Assembly (NCBI GenBank): GCA_037179385.1
Contig: CM074193.1
Location: 2,873,547 to 2,937,546 of the forward strand
Direction of reading: 5' to 3'
Source of the DNA: Holothuria scabra
Lineage: Eukaryota > Echinodermata > Holothuroidea > Aspidochirotida > Holothuriidae
Length of the DNA: 64,000 bases
The notes under the pieces are model-generated. The model saw only the letters and a program-made list of their open reading frames with translations. It searched no databases and was not told the DNA's origin. Numbering within the stretch: the stretch's first letter is position 1; each line of letters begins with the position of its first letter. Shown one piece after another: positions 10,800-21,108 of this stretch. Made by a program: the position numbers and the translations under genes.

Positions 10800-10930
10800 T
10801 TTGCAAAATCAACAAAACCAGTGCCAGCACCACAATTGCCAGCATTACCATAATAATGACGAACACAAAAACAATAAAAATGACGATAACAACAAGAATG
10901 ACACATGAACACAAACCTGAAAATAAAAGA
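10800..10930 (-). other. Low-complexity tract after exon b2
   Basis: On the minus strand it reads as GTT/ATT/GTC-rich sequence that encodes an unbroken hydrophobic run directly after b2. Its composition matches the minisatellite that follows exon b1 at 13560-14210, suggesting both derive from one sequence in the duplicated module. Confidence 0.45.
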
Positions 10931-10944
10931 AAGAAAATACCCAC

Positions 10945-11104
10945 TTTTCTACAAGAAAACCTATCAGTGCCTAGGAATGTGCGGTTGGTATGACACCGTG
11001 GATGGTTCAGTGGTTTTGAGAAAGTCCTTGTTTGCACATCAACTCGAGAATCATCCTGGTAGATGACTGTGAGAGCCGTCATGGTCACATGAGGAGGATG
11101 GTAA
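10945..11104 (-). CDS. Module exon b2 (paralogue of b1)
   Basis: The acceptor tttcttacag is at 11105-11106. The exon is 160 nt, phase 2 in and phase 0 out at a gtgggt donor. It encodes YHPPHVTMTALTVIYQDD, then SRVDVQTRTFSKPLNHPR and CHTNRTFLGTDRFSCRK. Read through without splicing, the frame stays open to 10165. It passes a strongly hydrophobic low-complexity run (VILVVIVIFIVFVFVIIMVM and following) and then the acidic exon at 10569. That is long for this AT-rich DNA, so a retained-intron, membrane-anchored form is possible. Confidence 0.6.
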
Positions 11105-11106
11105 CT

Positions 11107-12709
11107 GTAAGAAATTTGCAAAAAGGAATAAATCAAATGTATCTTGAAAGTGTATGAGTGGTTCTACATATGTTGATATAGGAAAAACATGTTCATAGTT
11201 AACACTGATCAACAACAAGGGTGTACATAAGCTATTCAAGTCTACATGTTAGTTGGTGAACCTCTCAAAACCTGGTCAAAACATGGTGGCAGCAGATTTT
11301 GACTGACGTCACCAAAACCTAATTAGCTACTCTGGTCAATTTCACTTTCTCAGTTTTCTCAGTCACTGAAATGTACATATTAGCAATTGATCTGAGATGT
11401 TAAAAGAAACTGACTTCCTATTAAAGGTCAATATTCTCTTTGTATGCGCATACCTTCGATGCCATTCGATTAGCTAAATCGGTATTAAAATAATTTCATG
11501 AAAAAGAAACATTAGAACATGACCCTCTGGAACATATCAACATATCAAATTTGGTTCTGGACTATTCCTTTTTAAATACAGCTCAGTCTGCAGAAATTGT
11601 TACATTTTCAGAAACATATTTCCATGTTTTACCCTCATCTACAGTCCTTTACAGACAGGACAGGAGAGAGTTTTTAGGTCAGATGTCTCCCTAATTTCAA
11701 CTCAAATGGACACTCCCTGTTGTTTATCATTTTAAGATGAGTTTTTGATGTTGAGGCTTTCAATGTGTCAAACAAGAGTTTTTTCTTTTTGACAGCTGCA
11801 AAAAAATAATACCAAATGGGATGAAAACCTGCAAACTGTAGTTGGTATAGGCATTTAATTTACAATTTTATGTAACATTTGAAAGGGTAACTTTGCTTTC
11901 CATTCCATATCCCAAGTAAGGCAAAACGAGGCACAACCCGAGGGATCATAAATATAGCTGCAAATAGCTTTAGCGACTGTGCTAACTCTTCAGTATTATG
12001 CCAGCAAAAGTATTCTGCATACAAATGTTTCCATTTCTCAAGTGTATAAGTATTAATCTAGTGATATTAATGATTGGACTGGATAAATGTTACATAAAAT
12101 GTAAAATAGAACCAGCTACAATGTTTCTATATTGTAAGATTTGAAAATGCTCCGAATGACACACCGAGAACTACACATTTTATGCCTTGCAGCTACATAT
12201 CTAGGGTGATGTTATTTATGAGCCTTTTCAACATACCCTTTAACTACAAATAGACAGTCCCATCCACTGTGGAAAAGCCCTTGACAATGAATGAACCCTA
12301 CAACCGACTAGATGGTGACTCAACACATGATTTCCTTGGTGTAGTGATTACACTTTTTAATTAGCGGAGCAAAATAGATTTGCCGTACCCGGAACAAATT
12401 CAGCATGACAGCCAACAATGGGCCAATAATTTTTTTCCAACCACTGCCATACTGCTTATATGTACATAATTGAAATTAAAGGTCATTGCAATTCCAAATG
12501 ATTACATTTTTTCCCTTGAACTTTTCTTACCCCTTTGCAGTAACAAAATTATGACTAAATAATCCATGAACAGCAAAGATGCTAAATTCAAATAAAAAAG
12601 CAAACACAGAGAGAAATAATTACATCACTAACCACTGATTTTAAAGCAGCCTATATTTTATTAATTGTTCAAGTGATGAGACCTGTAAATCTAAAGTTAT
12701 AACACCCAC
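11107..12709 (-). other. Intron between a2 and b2
   Basis: About 1.6 kb, close in size to the a1-b1 intron. There are no exons or clear mobile elements. Some short blocks, such as the start of the AACAACAANGGNGTACATAAG segment next to the b exons (near 11211 and 14519), are shared with the other copy. Confidence 0.45.
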
Positions 12710-12822
12710 CTTACTTTTACCTGACTAGAAACCAAACCAAGCTCCGCTCTCCTACTAGGCTCCATCCTCTCAAATTCTACCACTTCCATCCACTCTGGCA
12801 CTTCACAGGCTTCCTCTCTTAG
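12710..12822 (-). CDS. Module exon a2 (paralogue of a1)
   Basis: The acceptor tttctttgaag leads into 113 nt, phase 0 in and phase 2 out. It encodes LREEACEVPEWMEVVEFE, then RMEPSRRAELGLVSSQVKV. It keeps the same double donor as a1, GTAAGG followed 5 nt later by GTGGGT (exon ends 12715 or 12710). Exon b1 ends in phase 0, so a1-b1-a2-b2 could join into one continuous frame. Confidence 0.6.
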
Positions 12823-13540
12823 CTTCAAAGAAAATTGGAACTCTATGAGAACTTTGGATAAAAGCACTTTATACCACACCCTTAGGGTTAGAGAGCAGAT
12901 GTCCCAACTTGAAGTAGTGTACTATTAAAACTGTTGTGGTTAATGTTTGAGAGGCAGGTGACAATATTTTTTCTCCTCAAATGTGAAATTTACCAAAAGT
13001 GACTGCCTGGTTTTCATTGGATATACAATGTAAATTTAATTTCTAAAATATTATGTAAGAATATTTAGAATGAAATAAAAAAAGAAAGATATGAGATTTA
13101 GCTCTTTTCAAAAACATTTTGGTAGACCGTTCGTGGAATTATAATATTTAAAAAAAAAACACTTCATTGGACCAATGTAGTTTCCCCTATCCCTGATGAT
13201 AAACCACAGAAGAAAACACATTGTATATTTGGATACATGTGACAATTAATTCAAAACACTGACAATGGACACACCAGACTGTTAAACAGAGCTTATAACT
13301 AATGATTAATGATTACTCATTTCAGTCTCAAGTTGTGATTGATTCCCATGTAGAAGACAGGCTGTCTTGTCTTGCAAAAATTCCCATGTGTGAAAGTGGT
13401 AAATATTTTCAAATGATTACAGTTCAAATATTAATTAGATGATGTTTTCTTCTGGAAATTTCCAGATCCAATACAAATAAGTGTGTGCACAGTAATTGTT
13501 AGATAATGACAAGCTGACATACCAATATGATATACAGAGG
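12823..13540. other. Module spacer with blocks shared by the other module copy
   Basis: CAATATTTTTTCTCCTCAAA followed by TGTGAAATTT occurs at about 12962 and 16381. CATTTCAGTCTCAAGTTGT and a following GTCTTGTCTTGCA occur at about 13318 and 16182. These are traces of the segmental duplication of roughly 3.2 kb that produced the two modules. Confidence 0.55.
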
Positions 13541-13544
13541 AAAT

Positions 13545-14215
13545 AAAATGTATATATATATATATACACATTGCACATAAACAAAAATGTTAATAATGAC
13601 GATGACAAGAACAGCAAAAATAAAGGACAACAACAGTCACAATCATCACAATTACAACCACCAGCATAATCACAACCATCACAACAACTACTATAGCAAC
13701 AACCACATATATATACACATTGCTCATAAACACAAAAATGTTAATAATGATGATGACATGAACAACAAAAATAAAGGACACTAACAGTCACAATTATCAC
13801 AATTACAACCACCACCTCAATCACAACCATTACAACAAGCTACCATAGCAACAACCACATATATATACACATTGCTCATAAACACAAAAATGTTAATAAT
13901 GATGATGACATGAACAACAAAAATAAAGGACACTAACAGTCACAATTATCACAATTACAACCACCACCTCAATCACAACCATTACAACAACTACCATAGC
14001 AACAACCACATATATATACACATTGCTCATAAACACAAAAATGTTAATAATGATGATGACATGAACAACAAAAATAAAGGACAACAACAGTCACAATCAC
14101 CACAATAACAACCACCACCACAATAACAACCACCACCACAATCACAACCATCACAACAACTACCATAGTAACAACTGCAACCACCACAATCATTTATCAT
14201 CAGCACCAAAACAAC
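13545..14215. repeat. 150-bp minisatellite next to exon b1
   Basis: About four copies of a unit of roughly 150 bp. Each holds TATATATACACATTGC, CATAAACACAAAAATGTTAA, TGATGATGACATGAACAACA and an ACCACCACAATCACAACCAT-like stretch. Units start near 13555, 13706, 13857 and 14008. Minus-strand frames through it are hydrophobic and long, but this follows from the simple composition. Confidence 0.8.
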
Positions 14216-14259
14216 AACAACACATGCTTTCAAACCAGAAAGAGAGAAAAAATACCCAC

Positions 14260-14416
14260 TTTTCTACAAGAAAACCAATCAGCTCCTACAAAGGTGTAGT
14301 TGGTACGACCCCTTGAATGGTCTTGTGGCTCAAAGGCGGCCTTTGTGGGAACACCAATTCTGCATTCATCCTGGTAGATAGCCATGAGAGCCTTGCCCAC
14401 ATTGGGAGTATGGTAA
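14260..14416 (-). CDS. Module exon b1 of the unrecognised gene
   Basis: The acceptor gttttacag leads into 157 nt entering in phase 2 and leaving in phase 0 (donor gtgggt). It encodes YHTPNVGKALMAIYQDE, then CRIGVPTKAAFEPQDHSRG and RTNYTFVGADWFSCRK. Paralogue b2 differs by 3 nt in length and keeps AL-x-x-IYQD, the N-x-T sequon before the F-[VL]-G motif, and FSCRK. A 3-nt length difference and a preserved frame indicate selection on protein. The conserved sequon and cysteines suggest an extracellular or luminal domain. If the donor is not used, the frame stops after nine more codons. Confidence 0.62.
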
Positions 14417-15938
14417 CTGTAAAACAAAATGCAAAGAGGAATGAATAATATGTATTAACTACTGGCAAATGCAGGGGTACATATAGTGATATATCAAACA
14501 TATAATTACCATTGATCAACAACAATGGGGTACATAAGATGGCACATTTATAGGATAGGTTATAGTTGGTAAACCTCTGTCAACCTTTCAGTCACTGAAA
14601 TCAAATCAGCTATTGTTCTACTCTGCTGATCTAATTTCCAGGAGTTACTGCCTAGTTTCCCCAATAAATATGCAAAAATGAAGATACATTGAAGAGATAT
14701 AAGAATAAATTGTGAGATTCTGTGCTGTTGTTTCAAAATAAGTTTGGGGAGAGATTGTTCTTGCCAATGACAAGTTGGAGAAATTAATATTTAATTAAAA
14801 CCAAATGGGTCAACTTTTTGTCAAATTCTTTTTTGGTTGAGCATCTATCTCCTCTCTTCATATTTGCAGTGACACTTTAATTTCTGTGCTTTCTAGCAGA
14901 GTCAAGTGTGAGGAAAGGAATCTACAAATTTGAGATGGATTCACAATATATAGGCCTAACAAACACTTTTTCATGTGAAAAATGAGAAAATAACCAAATC
15001 TGTACTGATTGCTCACAAAATAGTCTTTGATATCATTCTGTACAGTGCACAGTACTGCAGACAGTGAGAAGCAGCATAAAGGACTGAAGAATCATGAAAA
15101 AAATGTGTTGCCACCTAAAACTCACTTTGATACCAGGACCCTGTTTTTAGGTAAATAGCCAAGCATACACAATGTCATACATCTAGACCATGTTAGTTAA
15201 CAGCCTGCTTGGTGGACAAGCATTTCCTGTACCTATACTGATTGAGAGGCTATGAATGTAACATATGTTCATTTTCATCTGTCCATTTAAAAAACATGAA
15301 CACTTGAGACAGCATTAATTACGATGGGTATACCCATCACTTCAGAGAGAAATGGGGGTGGAACATTTCCCCTCTTTTTTGAGGACAGGGTCAACACATT
15401 GGAAACGCTACTTTCTATTTTTAATGGAAAACACTATTTTTTAATGGTTTTCCATAAGAAATCTTTCCCAAATAACCAAAACCTATTTCTTCTTTAGATC
15501 TATGTGTTTTGTTCATCTCAAATGCCCTTGGATTATTTCTGAGGAATGGGATTTTACAATGTTCAAATGCCATAATTCTTTTGTGCTGTACTTGCAGTTG
15601 CTTTGATTTACACTCTACATCTCAACAGCACTGGCACCGAAGGGAATAGAAGTGAGAATGCCACCTCCCCCACCTACTTTCTTATTTCTCCCAAAGAAGT
15701 TAAAGGATATAATAATACAGAATGAAGTGTGCCTTTGACCAAGTTTTGTTTCCATTTAAACTGTGTTTATCACAAAAGGTTTTCATTACCAGTAGGGATG
15801 CTAAATTCAAAAAAAAGCAGCAAACCTTGAAAGAAATCATTCCATTTGTGCTACTGAGTAGCCACTGATATTAGAAAAGCCTAGCTGCTTCATCAACTGT
15901 TGAACTGATGAGACCTGTAAAACTGAAAAAATACGCAC
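14417..15938 (-). other. Intron between a1 and b1
   Basis: About 1.5 kb of AT-rich sequence without recognised exons or repeats on either strand. Confidence 0.45.
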
Positions 15939-16051
15939 CTTACTTTCTCCTGACCAGGAACCAAGCCAAGATCAGCTGTGCTGGTAAGCTCCATCCTCTC
16001 AAGTTCTACCACATTCGTCCCTTCTGGCACAGCACAGGTTTCCTCTGTTTG
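15939..16051 (-). CDS. Module exon a1 of the unrecognised gene
   Basis: The acceptor ttctttgcag precedes 113 nt starting in phase 0. It encodes QTEETCAVPEGTNVVELE, then RMELTSTADLGLVPGQEKV. There are two overlapping donors 5 nt apart, gtaagg (exon end 15944) and gtgcgt (exon end 15939). Only the second gives the phase 2 end that keeps exon b1 open. A paralogous exon, a2, has the same length and the same pair of donors. Conservation of length, Cys6, the PE pair, the ERME core and the LGLV block argues for coding function. Confidence 0.62.
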
Positions 16052-16907
16052 CTGCAAAGAAAATTGAAACTCCATTACATTTTTGGATACACTGACTAAA
16101 ACATTTTAAATGAATACTTCATTGTTTCAATGTGAATTACACAATCAGAATTTCTTACTACGTACAAACAATGATCACACATTTCAGTCTCAAGTTGTCA
16201 AGTTGGCCTCCATGTAGAGGCGGAGGTCTTGTCTTGCATAGAAATATTGAAGATATTTACCCAAATTCTTGTTTGTGATATTTGCAAACATATATTTGCA
16301 AATGATAACAGTTCAATTGTTTAACAGAAAATTAGGTCACCCAAACTTAAAGTAGGACAGGACTCTTGCAAATCATGTGACAATATTTTTTCTCCTCAAA
16401 TGTGAAATTTGAATGTGCAAATGCAAACCATGCAGAAGATCTGCTGTACGTGCAGCTTTTGAAAGGTATTGGTTTATATAGTCTTTGCCTAGTCTAGATG
16501 CACAAATTTCATTTGGGCAGTACTAGTTGTGAATTTTTTAGTCTGTAAGCCTAGCCAATGTAATTATACTAATTGACTGCTAGGTTGTCTTAAAAGTCAG
16601 GTGCACCTATTTTGAAGCAACAGCTAAACTTCACCATTTTCTTTTTATTTTTCTTCAAAGTATCTTCCATCCTATTTGATGACTTTACTGTTGTATATTC
16701 AAGGAAAGTTAAAACTCTCTTGTAAATTTCAATTTGAAGAGAAAAGATGTCACATGACTCTCAAGAGCCAATCATGTAAAAACAGTATAGTCTATACTGA
16801 ACTAACTCAAGTTGGGTTGACTGCTCTTGCTCTTTAAGATACACCTAGGCTGCCTTAAGCTTGGTTTCATCAGTTGGGCCCAGGTTTTACTTTGCCATAT
16901 TCCTTAA

Positions 16908-17208
16908 AGGGATCAGTTCTCTCATCCCAAACACTATCAATTCTCCTAACCTTCTTACTAAAGCCCCTAGCTACACAATTGTCTGTAATTCATCCTCGCA
17001 TCCAGATACAATTTCAGTTTATGGCTTCAAGGGGAGTAAAAACTTAATTTATGTAATCAAAACACTCTCAGTACTGTTCATGCTGTGTAATATAAGCTTT
17101 GATACTCTGGATTGTTTGAATTTTGCCTGCCAATCAAAAGAGCTGAGCTAATTGAGAATTTCAGTGACCCCATACCAAAATTGCAGTTTAGGTGAGATGT
17201 TTGGCTCT
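16908..17208 (+). mobile_element. TTAA-flanked MITE, copy 1
   Basis: The flanks are TTAA at 16904-16907 and 17209-17212. The element holds CTCATCCCAAAC, CCAATTCTCC-like, CATGCTGTGTAATATAAGCT and GCAGTTTAGGTGAGA blocks shared with five other copies in the window. A TTAA target with a body of about 300 bp suggests a piggyBac-type or related MITE. Confidence 0.75.
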
Positions 17209-17212
17209 TTAA

Positions 17213-17790
17213 GACTATACATAGCCTACCAGTGTTTTTGCCGGAGGGGGAAAGGGGATTTCCTCCCCCCTCCTGAAGAAAGTGGGTTCCCCCCTTTCAT
17301 TTCCATAAAACCCAAAAAAGAGCATTTTCATGAAATTCTGAACTAAAATGAATAAATGGCCTTGTTAACCCTTCAGATTGCATCAGTTACAGGGGTTTTG
17401 AACCAAACGTCTGTCCCCTGAACCTTATAACTTCAGTGAACGTTAAGACAGCGTCCAACGTTAGCCTATTTGAACTCGAGGTTTAGCAGCAACAAATCCC
17501 CCTTTTGTGTTTTTGGATAAATCCCTTGCCTACAGAACATTGCGTAGGCTTTGCCACATGTGGCATGTCCTATAGTGTTAAAATAACGTTAAACTAACTA
17601 GATTAAACCAGAACTTAGGCCTACTAGCAAAGCCTTGAGTAGCCCTCGAACAGGCTGTGTGTTCGTTAAACGGCCTAAGCTTATTCCTCTCGTGTTGTTG
17701 GAGGAATCTGCCTACCTAGGCCATGTAACGAACACCAGTCCTGTTCGTGGGCTATTGGTGTAGGCCTATGGATGTATCAGTAAAGGCTTA
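17213..17790. other. Intron 1 sequence, no feature recognised
   Basis: It contains a C/G-rich patch (17245-17300) but no exon. The putative RT remnant begins directly downstream. Confidence 0.35.
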
Positions 17791-17795
17791 ACGTC

Positions 17796-18694
17796 ATGCC
17801 TATAACGTTGGGTCTTGATTTCCAACTATCTTGGAAAAATCACATTGGCTTTCTTTGCTCTAACATCTCTAAAGTTATTGGTATCTACCATAAAAATACT
17901 CTGAAAACATTATATGATTCCCTTATTCTCTCTAAATTGTCTTATTGCAATATTATCTTGGGAAATGCTTTTCCCTCTCATTTAAACAATCTGCACGTTC
18001 TCCAAAAGAAAGCTCAGTGTTCGCATTATTACGAACTCTAGTTGTTGTGCCCACAGTGCCACCTTTTTTCAAACCTAAAAATTCGGTTTTCGATACCTTC
18101 AAATTCCAAGCCGGTGTTGTTATGTATATGTATAAATATGTTAGCAGATTGTTAACAAGCAGTTTTGATAAATACTAAGTTTAACAGTGATGTTCATACC
18201 CATAACCCATGTAACATTCCTATATGGGACCCTTAGGGGCTCCATATCTTGGCCCTTAAGGGGCCCATATGGGTTTGCAACCGGGATTAAGGGGCCTATA
18301 TGGGTCCTTTATTGACCCATGTGACCCATATAGGATAGTTCTGGGGCCCATGTTAACAACTGAAATGTGGAGAAAATATGAGTCAACCCTGTAATATCCC
18401 TCAGGCATGTGGGCTACCCATATGGGCCCCTTATTAATAGCAGGTGCAAAATTTAATGGGCCCCATACGGGTTTACCAATATGGGGCCCATATAGGTTTG
18501 TTACCTGGGAACACACACGTTTCTCTCAACATCTGCATACAAATTTTTCCTACACAGAAATACCATGCCGTCTTTTCATAAATACCGGGGTCATTTTATG
18601 GAACTCACTACACAGAACCTTAAAAGATGCTAAATCTGTATTTTCTTGCAAGACTAAATTAAAATCCCATCTGCTTAGCGATTATTCTTCGTAG
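17796..18694 (+). pseudogene. Broken CR1/L2-like non-LTR retrotransposon, RT C-terminal part
   Basis: The first part reads LGLDFQLSWKNHI, ISKVIGIYHK, TLKTLYDSLILSKLSYCNII and LHVLQKKA, the pattern of the thumb region of CR1/L2-type reverse transcriptases. A segment of a few dozen residues is missing after IYHK, and the frame shifts near 18040. The continuation, FKFQAGVVMYMYKYVSRLLT followed by SSFDKY, is interrupted by a 304-bp insert (18206-18509). After it come FINTGVILWNSLHRTLKDAK and KLKSHLLSDY, then a stop at 18692-18694. The 5' part is absent. It is dead and lies in intron 1 of the minus-strand gene in the opposite orientation. Confidence 0.8.
18206..18509. mobile_element. MITE nested in the retrotransposon remnant
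   Basis: Imperfect terminal inverted repeats of about 27 bp: the left end, CCCATGTAACATTCCTATAT, pairs with the right end, CCTATATGGG-type sequence closing GTTACCTGGG. The interior is full of degenerate CCCATATGGG and GGGCCC palindromes. The host reading frame resumes after it. Confidence 0.7.
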
Positions 18695-18844
18695 ATGGTT
18701 TTGGCTTTCTTTGTTTCTTTGTTGTCCTATTTTGTCATGATTTATTTTGTTTTTTTCTTTTTTGTAAAGGGGGACTGCTCACATAAGCTTTGCTTTTTCA
18801 GTCCTCGAGCCTCCTCCACCACCTTGTTTTAATGTTGTATCATT

Positions 18845-19290
18845 TTGTATACAAACTGTGGAAATAAAGTCAAACTCATATCCGAAAGACCAACGCCACC
18901 GGTAAATGATCAGATAAAAGGCAGAGTGCCTGTACTTTTGTTGTACTGCACCCACAATATAAACCGTACTACTTGTGTGTTAGAACAGTGCACCCAAGGT
19001 ATTAGGAGAGCGGAATACGACAATAGATCCAAAGATATTATAAACAATATGATATCTTTGAATAGATCTCTTATTCTACCAGCCCAGTTTCCAACCAATC
19101 GGTTCAAGTCGAGCTGGTCAAGGCCTGTTTTCCAGTTGAAGCCGTATACGGCTCTGGTTTCTACCACCTCTGCTGACTGGTTATTTAGGATCCTGTATTC
19201 TGATTGGTTATACACTGACAGGTTATTCTCGAATACACCGTATTCTCGAATACACCGGCCGTCACGGTTATAATAACATGCAGCAACCAC
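18845..19290. other. Unclassified repeat-like segment
   Basis: Open on both strands for 126-142 codons, but without recognised motifs. TATTCTCGAATACACCG is repeated twice in tandem at 19226-19258. ACCAATCGGTTCAAGTCGAG near 19093 resembles the end of the tRNA-derived SINE at 56500. It is probably mobile-element debris. Confidence 0.35.
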
Positions 19291-19299
19291 AGACGTCAG

Positions 19300-19430
19300 C
19301 CTTGCATAGAAGCCTTGGTTAAAAGCTTATTTCGTCTTTTGCTAGACATGAGATTAGGAAGAGAGGTAGTACTTCCATGCTTGAACACGGTTGTTAATGA
19401 GTGGAATAGCCTGCCTGAGTGGGTTGTTAA
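19300..19430 (+). pseudogene. 3' end of a second non-LTR retrotransposon ORF
   Basis: One frame gives LLDMRLGREVVLPCLNTVVN followed by EWNSLPEWVV. This is the VVNxWNSLPxxVV signature near the C-terminus of CR1-type reverse transcriptases. It is cut off by the TTAA MITE inserted at 19431. Confidence 0.6.
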
Positions 19431-19725
19431 AGGCATATTTTCATAATCCCAAACAGTTCCAATTCTCCCAACCTACTTACTTCTAGCCCCTCCCACATTT
19501 ATCTAAAACTCATCTTTATCCAGACACAATCCTAGTTTATTGCTTCATGGCTTGTCCCAGTGGACATGCAAGTTCATGTGTAATCAAGACACTCTCAGTG
19601 CCCATGTTGTGTAATTTAGCTATGATGCATTGTTTGAATGTGATGCCAATCAAAGAGCTGTACCAATTGAGAATTTTGATATATGTATACTGAAACTGTA
19701 GTTTGGGGGTGACGAATGACTGCCT
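19431..19725 (+). mobile_element. TTAA-flanked MITE, copy 2
   Basis: TTAA lies on both sides (19427-19430, 19726-19729). The ends are inverted: AGGCATATTTTCAT at the left, and TGACGAATGACTGCCT at the right. It is inserted into the retrotransposon tail. Confidence 0.85.
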
Positions 19726-19729
19726 TTAA

Positions 19730-20961
19730 CCCCACATTAGTGTACCGGTTTGAGGTAAAACATTTACGAAGTTTTCCATGACTGTAATAGAATCTGATCT
19801 TTCTGGGCTCGTTAGGTATTTGTGGTTTGCTCCTTTTTTTTTGGGGGGGGGGGGGGTGGATTGCATGGCAACTTATGGGAGCTTCTTATGTACTTGATAG
19901 CTAAGGAAAACGTTTTGGCTACATAATTTTTCCAGGTCTACAAATGTGAAATGATGCAATATTTGTGACACAAACGCTTTTCAAACTTGGATCACGAGGT
20001 TTTACCTGCCATGAAAACCCCTACCAAACCTCTACCAAAACTTTTCCGTAAGAGGAATTTGCTCAAATATTGAATAAATTGGTTCGCAGAACCTCACATA
20101 TTCAAACATTTTTCAAAGGGACTTAGATTGTTTACTCAGTCTGAAATATTCCCAAATTTGAATAATTTTCCTTTACGGTTAGCTGTAATATACAAACTAT
20201 CTCAATGACCGTCAAGTAAACTAAAAGTTTTCCAAATTGGGTTTTATTTCCTCCTTCTGTAGAATATTCCAAACTTTTCTTTCCTCAAACACTTCCCAGG
20301 TTGCTGAACCGGACCTCAGTCTGGGTCAAGAATTGCTTCCTCGACTGTTTACGACAAAGACCCCCTGGTCTCTGGGAACATATACCAGTATACAGAGATA
20401 TGATTTAAGCCCTTGGCATTTAGAGATAGAATCAGAAGACAGAAGACCGTATATTTAGTTTGGGTCCGTAACAATGAAGATTCCCAGTGGAACATACTCA
20501 AACAATTTTGTAACCCAGCGAAATTGAGGGATTTTTGATAGTTCTAGCAGACAGGTCTTTTATAAAACTGTAATGTCCCCTGTTACGTCCCTCTGGCCCA
20601 CAATCGAATTCTAAAAATATTATTTTGTAATGGAACAAAGCGGTTGAAGTCAAATGATACTAAATTTTGCGCTAAGTTGCACGTGAGGGCATTTCACAAA
20701 ATTCTCAAACGGAAGGTGGGACCCCTGCTCTCCCCAAACAGTCGTTTCCATAACTTTAGTCAGCAAACAACTTACCGAAAGAGGCAAGATAGATTTTATT
20801 GTGAAAATATGCACTTTTGTAGGGGGGGGGGGGTCAGGTAAAGAAAGTTGCGTCAATGAAATGAGACCGTAAAATTTTGAATGGCGTTCTTCCCCTCGGC
20901 TTCCATGGTTACGAGTTTACTTTGAAGCTTATCAACTGTAACATTAAAGTAGAGAACTTAC
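19730..20961. other. Intron 1 sequence, no gene recognised
   Basis: There are G runs at 19843-19856 and 20821-20832. No motif-bearing frame or splice-bounded exon was found. Exon 1 of the minus-strand gene begins at its right edge. Confidence 0.4.
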
Positions 20962-21108
20962 CTCCGCTTGAGCTGAAGCATCTCCCCGCTGTTCACGACC
21001 AGGACCAAGCTGGTGAGATAAATAAATCTGTGCAACGATGAAAGCTAAAAACATTGCTGAAAGTAAGGAAAGAACGTAGTCGACCAAAAACACGACTGAA
21101 AATGTCAT
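20962..21108 (-). CDS. First exon of an unrecognised secreted or type II membrane protein (signal or anchor exon)
   Basis: The ATG at 21108-21106 opens 49 codons that end exactly at a strong gtaagt donor, phase 0. The peptide starts MTFSVVFLVDYVLSLLS and continues AMFLAFIVAQIYLSHQ: a long hydrophobic segment (about residues 4-32) that could be a signal peptide or a signal anchor. It is followed by a polar stalk, LGPGREQRGDASAQAE. An in-frame TAA lies 11 codons upstream, so this Met is the first possible one. The next phase-compatible exons on this strand are a1 (15939-16051) and a2. I do not recognise the family. The gene model is inferred from splice signals, phase agreement and duplicated exons. 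Confidence 0.6.

Noticed and set aside
10917..10944. 28-nt intron between exon b2 and the hydrophobic tract (gtgggt...ttttcag)
   Set aside because: Too short for splicing, and it would shift the frame. Read-through or a longer intron fits better.
13587..14233. Hydrophobic or His/Asn-rich frames in both orientations
   Set aside because: They result from the simple-sequence composition of the 150-bp minisatellite, not from a membrane protein gene.
18845..19290. Open frames of 126-142 codons on both strands
   Set aside because: The two strands are open at the same place, no family motif is visible, and the segment contains tandem and SINE-like pieces.
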